Shown here in pieces: positions 54,429 to 63,673 of a stretch of 64,000 bases of DNA (the stretch's first letter is position 1; each line of letters starts with the position of its first letter). Below the pieces are notes generated by a model. That model was not told where the DNA came from and did no database searches. It saw nothing but the letters and a program-made list of their open reading frames with translations. Source of the stretch: Dyadobacter sp. 50-39 (GTDB taxonomy: Bacteria; Bacteroidota; Bacteroidia; Cytophagales; Spirosomataceae); the NCBI GenBank assembly GCA_001898145.1, contig MKSR01000029.1, forward strand, positions 372,001-436,000. Direction: 5' to 3'. Made by a program: the position numbers and the translations under genes.

Positions 54429-55481
54429 ATGGCAGACCACACCATATCATTAAAGCTACGCGAGATCATCCGCGAGACCGACGACGCGAAAACCTTCGTT
54501 TTTGAAACAGCCGACGGCAGCACGCTAAATTATAAGGCCGGCAAGTTCCTGACCTTCCTCATCGATATGCACGGGCATGAGGTGCGCCGCTCCTACTCAA
54601 TGAGTTCCGCACCCGGAGTGGATGCATTTCCGGCAATAACGGTGAAGAGAGTGCCTAATGGAGAGATTTCGAGGTACTGGATCGACGTCGTAAAAACAGG
54701 CGACACATTCACCGTGCTGGCGCCATCGGGCAGATTTGTACTGGAAAAAGAAGATGCCGGTGCACGCGACATTGTGTTGATAGGTGCGGGAAGCGGCATT
54801 ACCCCGCTTTTTTCGCTTTTAAAACAAACCCTCACACAAGAGACGGAAAGCCAGGTAACCCTCATTTATGCCAGCAGGAACATCCGCAACACGCTTTTCT
54901 GGAATGACATTACCGAATGGCAGACAAGATTCCCCGAACGGTTGCGCGTGATCCATATCCATAGTCAGCCTGCCGAAGAGTGGAGCGGCATTCAGGGGCG
55001 CATTAACAATACCCGTCTGGAACAGCTGGTAAATCAATCCATCCGTTTCAAACGCGGGGATGCCCGGTTCTTCATTTGCGGGCCCTTTGAACTCATGCGG
55101 TCCGCGGGCATTACCCTGCATTTCATGGGCTTTCAGGGCACGCAGATCCGCAAGGAGAATTTTGTGATCCCGTCCCCGCCTCCTCCCCCGCCTGTTTCTT
55201 ACCCGCACCGCATTCGCCTCGATTTTCGCGGGTCGCGGTACGACCTTCTTGTTCCGGCACATTCGACTGTGCTCGACGCGGCACTTGCTGAGGGAATACA
55301 GCTTCCGTACAGCTGCAAGGGCGGGCGCTGCGCCTCGTGCGCGGCCGTTTGTACGAGCGGGAAAGTGCACATGAGCGTGAACGAGGTCCTCACGGACCGG
55401 GACCTCTCGGAAGGCTGGATATTAACTTGCTCGTCGTACGTCGATAGCGACGATGTGCAGATCGAGTTCAGGCAGGAATAA
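54429..55481 (+). CDS. PaaE-like ferredoxin-NAD(P)H reductase with C-terminal 2Fe-2S domain
   Basis: 350 aa from ATG 54429. FAD domain (RRSYSMSSAPG, about 58-68), NAD(P) domain (IVLIGAGSGITPLFSLL; FICGPFELM), a proline linker SPPPPPPVS, then a plant-type ferredoxin domain with Cys pattern SCKGGRCASCAAVC and later LTCSSY. It passes electrons from NAD(P)H through FAD to a 2Fe-2S cluster and on to an oxygenase, desaturase or hydroxylase. No oxygenase component is present nearby; the preceding DxDDTA-motif gene is its operon partner. Confidence 0.9.
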   Translation: MADHTISLKLREIIRETDDAKTFVFETADGSTLNYKAGKFLTFLIDMHGHEVRRSYSMSSAPGVDAFPAITVKRVPNGEISRYWIDVVKTGDTFTVLAPSGRFVLEKEDAGARDIVLIGAGSGITPLFSLLKQTLTQETESQVTLIYASRNIRNTLFWNDITEWQTRFPERLRVIHIHSQPAEEWSGIQGRINNTRLEQLVNQSIRFKRGDARFFICGPFELMRSAGITLHFMGFQGTQIRKENFVIPSPPPPPPVSYPHRIRLDFRGSRYDLLVPAHSTVLDAALAEGIQLPYSCKGGRCASCAAVCTSGKVHMSVNEVLTDRDLSEGWILTCSSYVDSDDVQIEFRQE

Positions 55482-55486
55482 ACAAA

Positions 55487-55514
55487 AAAGCGTACAGACG
55501 ATGCAGTACGCTTT
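55487..55514 (+). terminator. Weak hairpin after flavoreductase gene
   Basis: AAAGCGTAC (55487-55495), 10-nt loop, GTACGCTTT (55506-55514). No good T-tract on the plus side, so termination may be partial. Confidence 0.55.
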
Positions 55515-55902
55515 AAGTAGGTTTAGGATTAGAGGAATTTCAATGATTGAATTCCTGAAAAGGTTAAAGGTTAGGAGTATTAAAGAATAAAATTTTCTTT
55601 CTTATCTTATTTACAAAATTACTTGCCAAATCGGTTTTTCCTAACAAAATTTAAAAAAGTGTTCGAGCACGCATTCAAAAACACACGCCGGGCTCGTGCA
55701 CACTGGTTACTACGGATAGTAGTTTTTAGTCAGGTAAAACTAATGGGCGGCGCCTACAATCTCAAATTTATCATAAAAAAAATTTGAAAAATTTTGTTCA
55801 GCATAGTTGCCTTTCACTAGAAACACACTATTTAATCCATCTTCATAATTACTTGTTAGATTTGCTGAACGGAACTGAAAAATCCCTGAATAATAGTCGA
55901 GT
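55515..55902. other. AT-rich intergenic region without recognised gene
   Basis: Nearly 390 nt of AT-rich sequence before the LacI-type gene. The only frames are short or antisense to it. It should contain the regulator's promoter; no clear TAnnTTTG box with a -33 partner or operator palindrome was found. Confidence 0.6.
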
Positions 55903-56967
55903 GTGAAAAAGAAAATTGTCAGAATAAAAGATATAGCGGAAAGGGCGCAAACTTCCAAAGGCACAGTGGACCGTGTTTTGCATAACCGCGGCAGAGTGGC
56001 CGACGACGTGCGCGAACGGATCCTGGCCATCATCAAAGAGCTGAATTACGAGCCAAACCTGATCGCCCAGTCGCTGAAATCGCAGCGGGCATTCAACCTC
56101 GCAGCGCTCATCCCCGACCCTAACCTCGACTCCTACTGGGAAGCACCGCACAACGGGCTTGAAAAGGCCGAAAAAGAACTCCGGCAATACGGCGTACACA
56201 TTACCAAGTTTATATTCAATTCCCATTCCGACACCTCCTTCATCGCCAAAGCCCGGGAGGTGGGCCGCGAACACCCCGACGGCCTGCTGATCGCGCCGAT
56301 ATTTTACAAAGAAGCATTACCGTTCTTCAAAGAATGGGCCGACATGGGCATTCCTTATGTGCTGTTCAACACGCAGATCGAGCACGTGAACCCATTGTGC
56401 TATATCGGGCAGGATTCGTACCGAAGCGGCTCGCTGGCGGCTAAAATTCTGCGTTTCGGGCTGCATTCGCCGGGTACGGTGCTGGTGGCGCACGTGAATG
56501 AGGATATTTCCAACTCGGCGCATTTGATGACGAAGGAGGAAGGCTTCCGCGATTATTTCAAAGGCGAACAGCTGGAAGACACGTTTAAGGTAGTGAGTAA
56601 GGAAATCAACTTCGCCGGAGAAGAGGGCCTGGACAAACAGCTCGACGAGCTACGCAAGCAATATCCCGACCTCGGTGCGGTATACGTTACCAATTCAAAA
56701 GCATTTGAAGTGGCAGCCTACCTCGAAAAAAATGCATTGAAAGACATTAAACTCGTCGGTTATGACCTCATCGGGCCAAACCAGCAATACCTCAACAAGG
56801 GCATCATCGATTTTCTGATCAACCAAAACCCGCTCGGGCAAGGTTACTGGGGCATTCACCAGCTTGCCAATCACCTGATTTTCAAAAAGGAAATCCCGGC
56901 CATTAAATTTCTCCCGCTCGACATCATTACAAAAGAAAACCTCGATTACTATCTCGATCCGCAGTAA
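55903..56967 (+). CDS. LacI-family transcriptional regulator
   Basis: 354 aa from GTG 55903. LacI-type helix-turn-helix VRIKDIAERAQTSKGTVDRVLHNRGRVADDVRERILAIIKELNYEPN at about 6-52, then a periplasmic-binding-protein-like sensor domain (FNLAALIPDPNLDSYWEAPHNGLEKAEKEL; YIGQDSYRSGSLAAKIL; LVGYDLIGPNQQYL). Should sense a sugar or related ligand. No sugar operon is adjacent, so the target lies elsewhere. Confidence 0.93.
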   Translation: MKKKIVRIKDIAERAQTSKGTVDRVLHNRGRVADDVRERILAIIKELNYEPNLIAQSLKSQRAFNLAALIPDPNLDSYWEAPHNGLEKAEKELRQYGVHITKFIFNSHSDTSFIAKAREVGREHPDGLLIAPIFYKEALPFFKEWADMGIPYVLFNTQIEHVNPLCYIGQDSYRSGSLAAKILRFGLHSPGTVLVAHVNEDISNSAHLMTKEEGFRDYFKGEQLEDTFKVVSKEINFAGEEGLDKQLDELRKQYPDLGAVYVTNSKAFEVAAYLEKNALKDIKLVGYDLIGPNQQYLNKGIIDFLINQNPLGQGYWGIHQLANHLIFKKEIPAIKFLPLDIITKENLDYYLDPQ

Positions 56968-56984
56968 TGCGACGGTGGTAATGT

Positions 56985-57037
56985 GTGCTCAGGTGTTGTC
57001 AGGGGTTGTCAGGTGTGGTCATTTGTAGTCAGGAATT
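56985..57037. repeat. Degenerate 10-bp tandem repeat (TTGTCAGGTG type)
   Basis: About five imperfect units with a 10-bp period, consensus near TTGTCAGGTG, starting 18 nt after the LacI-type gene. Related to the array at 48731-48770. Confidence 0.65.
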
Positions 57038-57103
57038 GTACAGCGACCGATAATCGCGTAGCGATGAAACGTTGGTAGCAATCGAACCGAATAATGTATT
57101 TTG

Positions 57104-57163
57104 AAAAATGCCGTCAGGCATGTAACAATAGCGCATTGTTGTTACATGCCTGACGGCATTTTT
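57104..57163. terminator. 25-bp perfect hairpin between convergent genes
   Basis: Arms 57104-57128 and 57139-57163 pair perfectly over 25 bp (AAAAATGCCGTCAGGCATG... and its complement) around loop TAGCGCATTG. A and T tracts at both feet fit a bidirectional terminator for the LacI-type and M1 genes. The stem is unusually long. Confidence 0.8.
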
Positions 57164-57196
57164 TGGCGTAATACAAGCTACAAATACGTCGCGGCG

Positions 57197-59788
57197 TTAC
57201 AAATCCCCGAACTGGCTATACATTTCTTTGAGCTTAGGCTCGGTTTCCTTCGCGCGGATATCTTTGCGGAGCGCCGTCACGCCCTGAATGTCGGTCAGCA
57301 GGCCCAATGCTTGGAATGCACCGAAACGGACGAAATAGGAAGAATTGTCGCGTGCGAGACCTTCCAGGATCGGAATGCTCTTGCGCTGGATATCCTGCTT
57401 CGATTTGATCAGGTATTTTCCGAAAACTTGCAGGAAGTTATATTTTTCCGTCGGCTTCATCGCCTTCATTTTGGTCAGAAACCAATCGAACCGCTCGGGC
57501 TGCGCAAGCCCGGCATAGTAGTTACCGACCGAAGTGATAATGGCGTCGTTAGGCGAATTTTCAAACTGCGCCGCCACTTCCGCAGCGTCGTTCGGCTGGC
57601 TCATGAGGTATTTCTCGATTGCAACTGAGGCCACCAGATAGGAACTGTCCGTCAATGCAGCCTTGAAAATCGGATCACTGTTATTATCGCCGAAGGACGC
57701 GAGGGTGATAATGGCTTCGGAGCGTACCTGCGGATGCGGGTCTTTTTGGGCACGGTTTTGAATTACTTTTTCAATATCCGCAAAGCCTTCGCCCGCATAT
57801 TCTGCGAAATTACTGATCGCCATTTGCCGCAGCTTCCAGAACGGATCATCCATTGCCTTCACCAATATCTTACGGGCGGTGGTATCGGCCAGGGCACCTT
57901 CCAGCGAAGAAAGCGCTTCGTATTTGTGTAGGAAACGGTCGGAATTGACATATTGGAATTCCATTTCCGGCCTGTTCTTATCGTGCTCTACAACTGCCAG
58001 CAATGTCGCATCCGCGTCGAAAAGTACCAGATCGGGCTTTTTGGCGGCGGGAAATTCGAGCGTTTGGTTCACCTTGTCTACCACCACATCGTAGCGGCTC
58101 TTTTTGCCAGACACCCACACATCCACCTTTGTCGGCAGGCGGTAAACTGTCGTAGCCAGCGTATCCTGGGTCTGCTTTATTTTCAGCACCACCTTCGATT
58201 GCGCCGCAACGTATTGCTGATCGATCTTCAGCGACGGATGGCCGGGCCGGTGGAACCACTGATCGAAAAACCAGTTGAGATCCTGCCCCGTCACTTTTTC
58301 GAATGACATACGAAGGTCATCGATCTCGGCTGTTCCGAATGCGTGGGATTTCAAATACTGCTGCAACGCCGCAAAAAACGCATCGTCACCTACCAGCGAC
58401 CGCAGCATATGCAGAATGCGGCCTCCCTTGGCGTAAGAATGCGCATCGAACATATTCTCACGATCTTTATAGAAATACCGGATCATTGGTACCTGCTTCG
58501 TTTCTGATTCGGCCAGGTACTCTTTCATTTCCTGCAAATTACCCCAGTCGGCCTCGAAACGACCATCATTATACTCGCTCCAAAGGTATTCGGCATAATT
58601 GGCAAATGACTCATTCAAAGGCAATTGCCCCCATTCTTCCGCCGTTACGTAATCCCCGAACCAGTGGTGTGCCAGCTCATGGGCGATGACCGCGTCGGAG
58701 TTACCATCTACCAGTGAGCGGGCGTCATTCTGCACGCCTTCCTCATGCACTGTTGCGGTGGTGTTCTCCATAGCACCCGCCACAAAGTCCCGCACGGCAA
58801 TCTGCGCATACTTTTCCCATGGATATTCAACCCCGAAAATGTTGGTGAAGAAACCCATCATCTCAGGCGTCCGCCCGAAAATGGCATGTGCGTCCCCTCC
58901 ATACTTCGGCTCCACATAATAGCTCAGTTCCAGGCCATTCGGCATCATATCCCTTGCTATCGCGAAATCACCCACGGCAATCATGGCGAGGTAAGGCGCG
59001 TGGGGCCTGGTTTGCTTCCAATGGTCGGTGCGCATGCCCTTTTTGCCTTCCAGCTGTTCTACGAGCAAGCCATTTGAAAGTGTTTTGTAAGTGCTGTCTA
59101 CGGTAATGTAAATGTCCTGGGTAAACTTCTGGTTCGGTGCATCGATCGTCGGGAACCAGCAGGAACTGCCCTCCGTTTCGCCCTGCGTCCACACCTGGCG
59201 CGGTTTGCCTTCGTCCAGGCCGTCGGCATTGATGAAGTAAAGCCCTTTATCGGAAGCACTGTCGTCCTCCTTGCCTCTGGGAACGTCGTTGGGTTTGGCT
59301 ATGTAGTCGATTTTTACGAAAAGCGTGTCTTTGCGGGTATATTCCTGCCCCAGTTTGATTGTCAGCTTCCGCTTGTCGTAGGTGAATTCCAGCTTCTTTT
59401 TAACCTTTCCGGTAATCTCTTCGGTACTCAGGTCGCCATATTCTGCATTCGTATCCAGCAATGAAATACCTTTCACATCAAATCCCTTCGCATCCAGTTC
59501 GAGGATCGTCTGCGGATAAAAATGGGGTTTAAACTTCAAAATCGCGGACGCGGGCACCTGCTGTTTGACCCAGTCCAGCTGGACATCCAGCCGGGTGTAT
59601 AGAATGTCGTTCTTGCGGGCTCTTTCCGGCCGGTAAGGTCCCTGTTTGGTGACGGTGCCCGGGTTTCTTCTGTAGAGTGTGTCGGCATCCACGCCAGCCA
59701 GTAGCGGCGCGCTGAATGATAGGGAAAGTATGCCAAAAAAAGTAAAGATCAATCGGTTCAAAGAAGGCCTTTTAATATCACCGGTCAT
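57197..59788 (-). CDS. Secreted M1-family metalloaminopeptidase
   Basis: 863 aa from ATG 59788, which gives a signal peptide region (RLIFTFFGILSLSFSAPLLAG). A longer in-frame start at 59977 overlaps the upstream LolC-like gene. Exopeptidase motif GAMEN at 338-342, zinc site HELAHHWFGD at 370-379 with Glu393 (LNESFANY). A C-terminal HEAT-like repeat region follows (AISNFAEYAGEGFADIEKVIQNRAQKDPHPQVRSEAIITLA). Removes N-terminal residues from peptides in the periplasm. Leftward; ends before the 25-bp hairpin. Confidence 0.94.
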   Translation of the reverse strand: MTGDIKRPSLNRLIFTFFGILSLSFSAPLLAGVDADTLYRRNPGTVTKQGPYRPERARKNDILYTRLDVQLDWVKQQVPASAILKFKPHFYPQTILELDAKGFDVKGISLLDTNAEYGDLSTEEITGKVKKKLEFTYDKRKLTIKLGQEYTRKDTLFVKIDYIAKPNDVPRGKEDDSASDKGLYFINADGLDEGKPRQVWTQGETEGSSCWFPTIDAPNQKFTQDIYITVDSTYKTLSNGLLVEQLEGKKGMRTDHWKQTRPHAPYLAMIAVGDFAIARDMMPNGLELSYYVEPKYGGDAHAIFGRTPEMMGFFTNIFGVEYPWEKYAQIAVRDFVAGAMENTTATVHEEGVQNDARSLVDGNSDAVIAHELAHHWFGDYVTAEEWGQLPLNESFANYAEYLWSEYNDGRFEADWGNLQEMKEYLAESETKQVPMIRYFYKDRENMFDAHSYAKGGRILHMLRSLVGDDAFFAALQQYLKSHAFGTAEIDDLRMSFEKVTGQDLNWFFDQWFHRPGHPSLKIDQQYVAAQSKVVLKIKQTQDTLATTVYRLPTKVDVWVSGKKSRYDVVVDKVNQTLEFPAAKKPDLVLFDADATLLAVVEHDKNRPEMEFQYVNSDRFLHKYEALSSLEGALADTTARKILVKAMDDPFWKLRQMAISNFAEYAGEGFADIEKVIQNRAQKDPHPQVRSEAIITLASFGDNNSDPIFKAALTDSSYLVASVAIEKYLMSQPNDAAEVAAQFENSPNDAIITSVGNYYAGLAQPERFDWFLTKMKAMKPTEKYNFLQVFGKYLIKSKQDIQRKSIPILEGLARDNSSYFVRFGAFQALGLLTDIQGVTALRKDIRAKETEPKLKEMYSQFGDL

Positions 59789-59868
59789 ATCCGCTTTCTG
59801 ATTGATTGCTAGGAAGTAAGTCAATGTAAATAAGTTAATAAACGATTTTTCTGGTATCATCGGATTCC

Positions 59869-61095
59869 CTACACGCGCAGCAGCGCACCCGCCTCTGCTG
59901 CCCTTCTGGCCGGAATGTACGAAACAACCATAGTTATCATAACGACAATCACGCCTGTGTAGAGTATGTCTTCCCAAATTAATTTAACCGGGTAGGCATC
60001 CACCAGCGAGGTGGTCATACCCATCGAAACAAATCCGTACCGTATTTGCAGCCAGCAAATTATAATGCCGCCCAAAAGCCCCGCAACGGCACCGGAAAAT
60101 GCCACAATAGCCCCCTCCGCGATGAAGATCTTCCGGATCAGCGACTGTGTGGCCCCCATGGCATACAGCATCGAAACATCGTTCTTCTTCTCGATCGCTA
60201 ACATACTGAGTGAGAAAAAGATATTGATCGCAGCTACTAAAATAATCAGCGAAAGGGTGACTGCCACAAAAAGCTTTTCCATTTTTATCGCCCGGAGCAG
60301 GTCTGCATTCAGCGAGTCCCGATCTTTCACTACAAAAGTCTTGCCCAGCTTCGCGCTGATTTCCTCCGCCGCATCTTTTTCGGGATAGCCGGGGGTAAGA
60401 TAAACTTCCAGCGCCGAGCGCTCGCCATCGTAGCCCATCAGACTTTCGACCTGCTTCAATGGCGCGATAATGTAGTCGTCGTAGCGCGATTCAATGGAAA
60501 ACACTCCTCCCGGGCGCAAATCGAGCTGATTGAATGCCTCCGGCGATGTAAGGTTGAGCGTTTTGGAGCCTGTGCGCGGGTACAGCAATTCGAGCGGTGT
60601 GAATATATCTTCCAGTGAAATGGATAATGCATTCCGTATCCCCTCCGCAATAATTGCATACGGCGTCCCATTGTTTCCAATGAGTTTCAGAGAACCCTCG
60701 ATCACAGCCGTGTCCAGCTGCTTTTGTTGCTCAAATGTACTATCGACGCCTTTCAAACGGATAATCGTCTGCTGGTTGCCATACCGGGCCAGCGCATTGT
60801 CTTCCACTACCTGCGTCACGAGTTTCACCCCATTCACTGTTTTCAGCCCACTGATCATAGCGGGCGTCACCTTGAACCGCTTACCCTCGGCGGGCACTAT
60901 GCGCACATCCGCGTCGAAAGTTTTGAAGATTTTACGATTGAGGTCTTCCATGCCGTTGAACACCGACAATACCACTACCATAGCCATCGTACCCACCGCC
61001 ACGCCTGCCATGGCAATGCGTGCGATCAGACTGATGAAACTCCTTTTGTTACGCGAGAAAAAGTAGCGAACGGCAATCCGGTAGGAAATGTCCAT
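59869..61095 (-). CDS. LolC/LolE-type ABC transporter permease
   Basis: 408 aa. N-terminal helix with FISLIARIAMAGVAVGTMAMVVVLSVFNGMEDL, the typical lipoprotein-releasing permease start, a periplasmic domain (about 50-270), then three helices (LFVAVTLSLIILVAAINIFFSLSML; GAIVAFSGAVAGLLGGIIICW; ILYTGVIVVMITMVVSYIPARRAAE). Single FtsX unit, unlike the 800-aa duplicated permeases. Probably extracts lipoproteins from the inner membrane with a LolD-type ATPase. Follows rbfA by 18 nt. Confidence 0.92.
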   Translation of the reverse strand: MDISYRIAVRYFFSRNKRSFISLIARIAMAGVAVGTMAMVVVLSVFNGMEDLNRKIFKTFDADVRIVPAEGKRFKVTPAMISGLKTVNGVKLVTQVVEDNALARYGNQQTIIRLKGVDSTFEQQKQLDTAVIEGSLKLIGNNGTPYAIIAEGIRNALSISLEDIFTPLELLYPRTGSKTLNLTSPEAFNQLDLRPGGVFSIESRYDDYIIAPLKQVESLMGYDGERSALEVYLTPGYPEKDAAEEISAKLGKTFVVKDRDSLNADLLRAIKMEKLFVAVTLSLIILVAAINIFFSLSMLAIEKKNDVSMLYAMGATQSLIRKIFIAEGAIVAFSGAVAGLLGGIIICWLQIRYGFVSMGMTTSLVDAYPVKLIWEDILYTGVIVVMITMVVSYIPARRAAEAGALLRV

Positions 61096-61113
61096 GATAG
61101 CTCAGCCTTGAAA

Positions 61114-61497
61114 TCAGTAGGTATCTTCCTCCTCGTCGGGCTGTGCCGGCGGGATCACCAGATCCGCGAACAACTGATCCATTTTGGCTGCGTACTCGGC
61201 AGTGTCGTCGATATAAAATTGCAGGTGCGGCACGATCCGCAACTGATGGCGGACGCGTTCGGCGAGCTTCTGGCGGATAAAACGGGTGTTTTCCCGGATC
61301 GTTTCCAGCAGCATGGTTTTGTTTTTATCGGGCAGGAAACTGAGATATGCCCGGGCAATGCTCAGATCGGGGGTTACACGTACCGAGGTGATCGTCACAA
61401 ATGAACCGCTGGTTAAATGCTGCGCATCCTTTTGAAAAATCTCACCCAGATCCTTCTGTATTTGCCTGCCTACTTTTTGTTGTCTTTTCGATTCCAT
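61114..61497 (-). CDS. rbfA: Ribosome-binding factor A
   Basis: 127 aa from ATG 61497 (MESKRQQKVGRQIQKDL). An ATG two codons earlier is equally possible. KH-like fold of RbfA: VTITSVRVTPDLSIARAYLSFL; RHQLRIVPHLQFYIDDTAEYAAKMDQLF. Helps 30S maturation and cold adaptation. Upstream partner of the LolC-like permease gene, an order I recall from other Bacteroidota. Confidence 0.95.
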   Translation of the reverse strand: MESKRQQKVGRQIQKDLGEIFQKDAQHLTSGSFVTITSVRVTPDLSIARAYLSFLPDKNKTMLLETIRENTRFIRQKLAERVRHQLRIVPHLQFYIDDTAEYAAKMDQLFADLVIPPAQPDEEEDTY

Positions 61498-61705
61498 ATT
61501 CATGAACATTAATCGGAGGGATTTTTGCCGGTCCTGACCGCACATCCTGGTTCACCAGTTAGGACAATGTAAACTAACATCTCCTAAATCATTCCCTCTC
61601 TCCTTTCAATAAGTACAAATATCCATACTTATTTTGTTTTTGTAGAACCCGGCATTGTAATTTCGTGAAACTTATTTCCCGTCAGATACCTAATCCACCA
61701 GCCGC

Positions 61706-63118
61706 TTGCTTAGTTTTTTTCGCGTAAATGCACGGTACCAGACCATCAGTTTAGTGGTATTCTTCCTGCTGCTCCGCCTCCCCTTTTTCCTGGGTGGCGC
61801 GCCGTTGCTGATACCTGAGCTAAGCTGGATGCTTGTGGGCGAGCAAATGGGCCGGGGATTTATGCTTTACCGAGATGTTTGGGATAACGTCAGCCCGTTT
61901 TCGGGCCTTACCTACTGGCTGATCGACAGCCTTTTCGGCCGGGCGCAATGGGTGTACCAGCTCGCGGCGATGGGTGTTTCGCTCGTGCAGATATTGTATT
62001 TCAATTACGTAATCCATTCCCGCGACGTCTTTCCCGAGCGCACATTCCTGCCGGGTGCCCTGTATGCCCTTTTCCTGAACATTTCTTTTGACATGGGCAC
62101 ATTATCCCCCATGCTGCTTGCCAATACCTTTCTGCTTTTTGCATTCGGGTCCATTGTCAAAATGCTGGTCAGGAGAGAGGTAACGACCCAGGTGTTTGAG
62201 CTGGGGCTATACATTGGCATTGCCACATTGTTCTACCTGCCTGCCTCGCTGTTTATGATATGGGCGTTCCTGGCATTGCTGTTTTATACCGGTTCCACTT
62301 TCCGTCACCACCTGCTCGGCCTGTTCGGTTCTATATTCCCGCTGCTGATGGTCGTCCTGTTTTTCTATCTCAATAATGGCATAGAAAGCCTCAACCGGAA
62401 CCTGCTTACCTCGGTTTTTCAGGTAAAACAATACAACCTCAACGACTTTTCCTCCTTGCTGGCGTCGCTGGTGCTGCCGCTGGGCTTCGGGATCATGGGT
62501 TTCATGCGGATCTTCACCACGCTGCGGTTTGTGAACTATCAGACGCGCATTCAGCAGGTAATGGCGCTGTGGTTTATCGCGGCGGTGTTCACGATCCCGC
62601 TTATGCAGTTTCTGGCGCCGATGCAGTTTGTGATCTTCGTTCCGCCGGCCGCATTCTTTGCTACACATTACTTCCAGAGCTTCAAAAAGAACAGCTGGGC
62701 CGATGAACTGCAATTCACGCTCATGGGCGCGATGATCGTTTTAATACAATATCAGGGATTGAGAGGCATATTGCCCGGGGTTGCGATGGGCAAGCTTGAA
62801 AACCTGCGGGCAAAGCCGGCCAGCCTGCCGGAACAGATCCGGAACAAGCGCATTCTGGTGCTGGGGCAGAATTCAGGGGAGTATATCAATAATTTCACCG
62901 CGACGCCGTACCTCAACTGGGAGCTGGCGAGCTACGATTTACAGAACCTCGACAATTTCGACAGCGTGATCCACGTCTACGATAATTTCCGAAAAGATCC
63001 GCCTGAATTCGTGATCGACAAGGTGAATATCATGCCGAAACTCCTGAACCGGGTTCCGGCATTGAAAAAGCAGTATATCCAGAGCCCCTGGAAAGGTATT
63101 TACCAAAGGGCTTACTAG
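61706..63118 (+). CDS. Polytopic inner-membrane protein (DUF6427-like, tentative)
   Basis: 470 aa with about ten hydrophobic helices. Starts at TTG 61706 (MLSFFRVNARYQTISLVVFFLLLRLPFFLG), which I consider real because the RxNARYQ segment before the first helix looks conserved. The C-terminal 130 residues are soluble and mixed alpha/beta (RNKRILVLGQNSGEYINNF...VIDKVNIMPKLLNR), perhaps cytoplasmic. Possible relation to DUF6427 glycosyltransferase-like membrane proteins; not certain. The stop overlaps convergent rpiB within CTAG. Confidence 0.72.
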   Translation: MLSFFRVNARYQTISLVVFFLLLRLPFFLGGAPLLIPELSWMLVGEQMGRGFMLYRDVWDNVSPFSGLTYWLIDSLFGRAQWVYQLAAMGVSLVQILYFNYVIHSRDVFPERTFLPGALYALFLNISFDMGTLSPMLLANTFLLFAFGSIVKMLVRREVTTQVFELGLYIGIATLFYLPASLFMIWAFLALLFYTGSTFRHHLLGLFGSIFPLLMVVLFFYLNNGIESLNRNLLTSVFQVKQYNLNDFSSLLASLVLPLGFGIMGFMRIFTTLRFVNYQTRIQQVMALWFIAAVFTIPLMQFLAPMQFVIFVPPAAFFATHYFQSFKKNSWADELQFTLMGAMIVLIQYQGLRGILPGVAMGKLENLRAKPASLPEQIRNKRILVLGQNSGEYINNFTATPYLNWELASYDLQNLDNFDSVIHVYDNFRKDPPEFVIDKVNIMPKLLNRVPALKKQYIQSPWKGIYQRAY

Positions 63119-63546
63119 CAGGAAATCTTATCGACGCGCGTCTGGTGACGGCCTCCTTCGAATTCAGTACTTAAAAATGCTTCCAGACCAGCCAATGCGG
63201 TTTCCAGCTCGATGAAGCGTACCGGAAAGCAAATCACATTCGCATCGTTATGCTGGCGTGCCAATGGAGCCAGGGGAACATCCCACACGAGCGCCGCCCG
63301 CACGCCCTGATGTTTGTTTGCAGTAATACACACGCCCTGCCCGCTTCCGCAAAGCAAAACGCCTTTTTCGAACTCCCCGCTTTCCACACCGCTCGCCACC
63401 GGGTGGGCAAAGTCGGCGTAATCTGCCGAGTCGGCGCTGTATGTCCCGAAATCCTTCACTTCGAAACCGTTGGTGGTAAGCCAGTCGATCACCGGTTGCT
63501 TGTAGGGGAAACCTGCGTGATCGGAGCCGATAGCAATTTTTCTCAT
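63115..63546 (-). CDS. rpiB: Ribose-5-phosphate isomerase B
   Basis: 143 aa. IAIGSDHAGFPYKQPV at 4-19, DFGTYS, LLCGSGQGVCITANKHQGVRAALVWD and ARQHNDANVICFPVRF are RpiB/LacAB signatures, with the catalytic Cys in LLCGSG. Interconverts ribose 5-phosphate and ribulose 5-phosphate (also allose 6-phosphate in some). Cytoplasmic, pentose phosphate pathway. Divergent from the LOG-family gene. Confidence 0.96.
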   Translation of the reverse strand: MRKIAIGSDHAGFPYKQPVIDWLTTNGFEVKDFGTYSADSADYADFAHPVASGVESGEFEKGVLLCGSGQGVCITANKHQGVRAALVWDVPLAPLARQHNDANVICFPVRFIELETALAGLEAFLSTEFEGGRHQTRVDKISC

Positions 63547-63673
63547 TACTTTTTTGTTAATTACAGCCCACCGCTCGGTACTGACAGCGGACGTGGTGAA
63601 AAGTTTTTTATTATTGGTGTTAATGGTGCAAAGTTACCATTATACTTATCAACAACTCAATGGATTTCTAAAT

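Noticed and set aside
59789-59977. Longer N-terminus for the M1 aminopeptidase
   Set aside because: The extra 63 residues overlap the LolC-like gene, have no family similarity, and push the signal peptide inside the protein.
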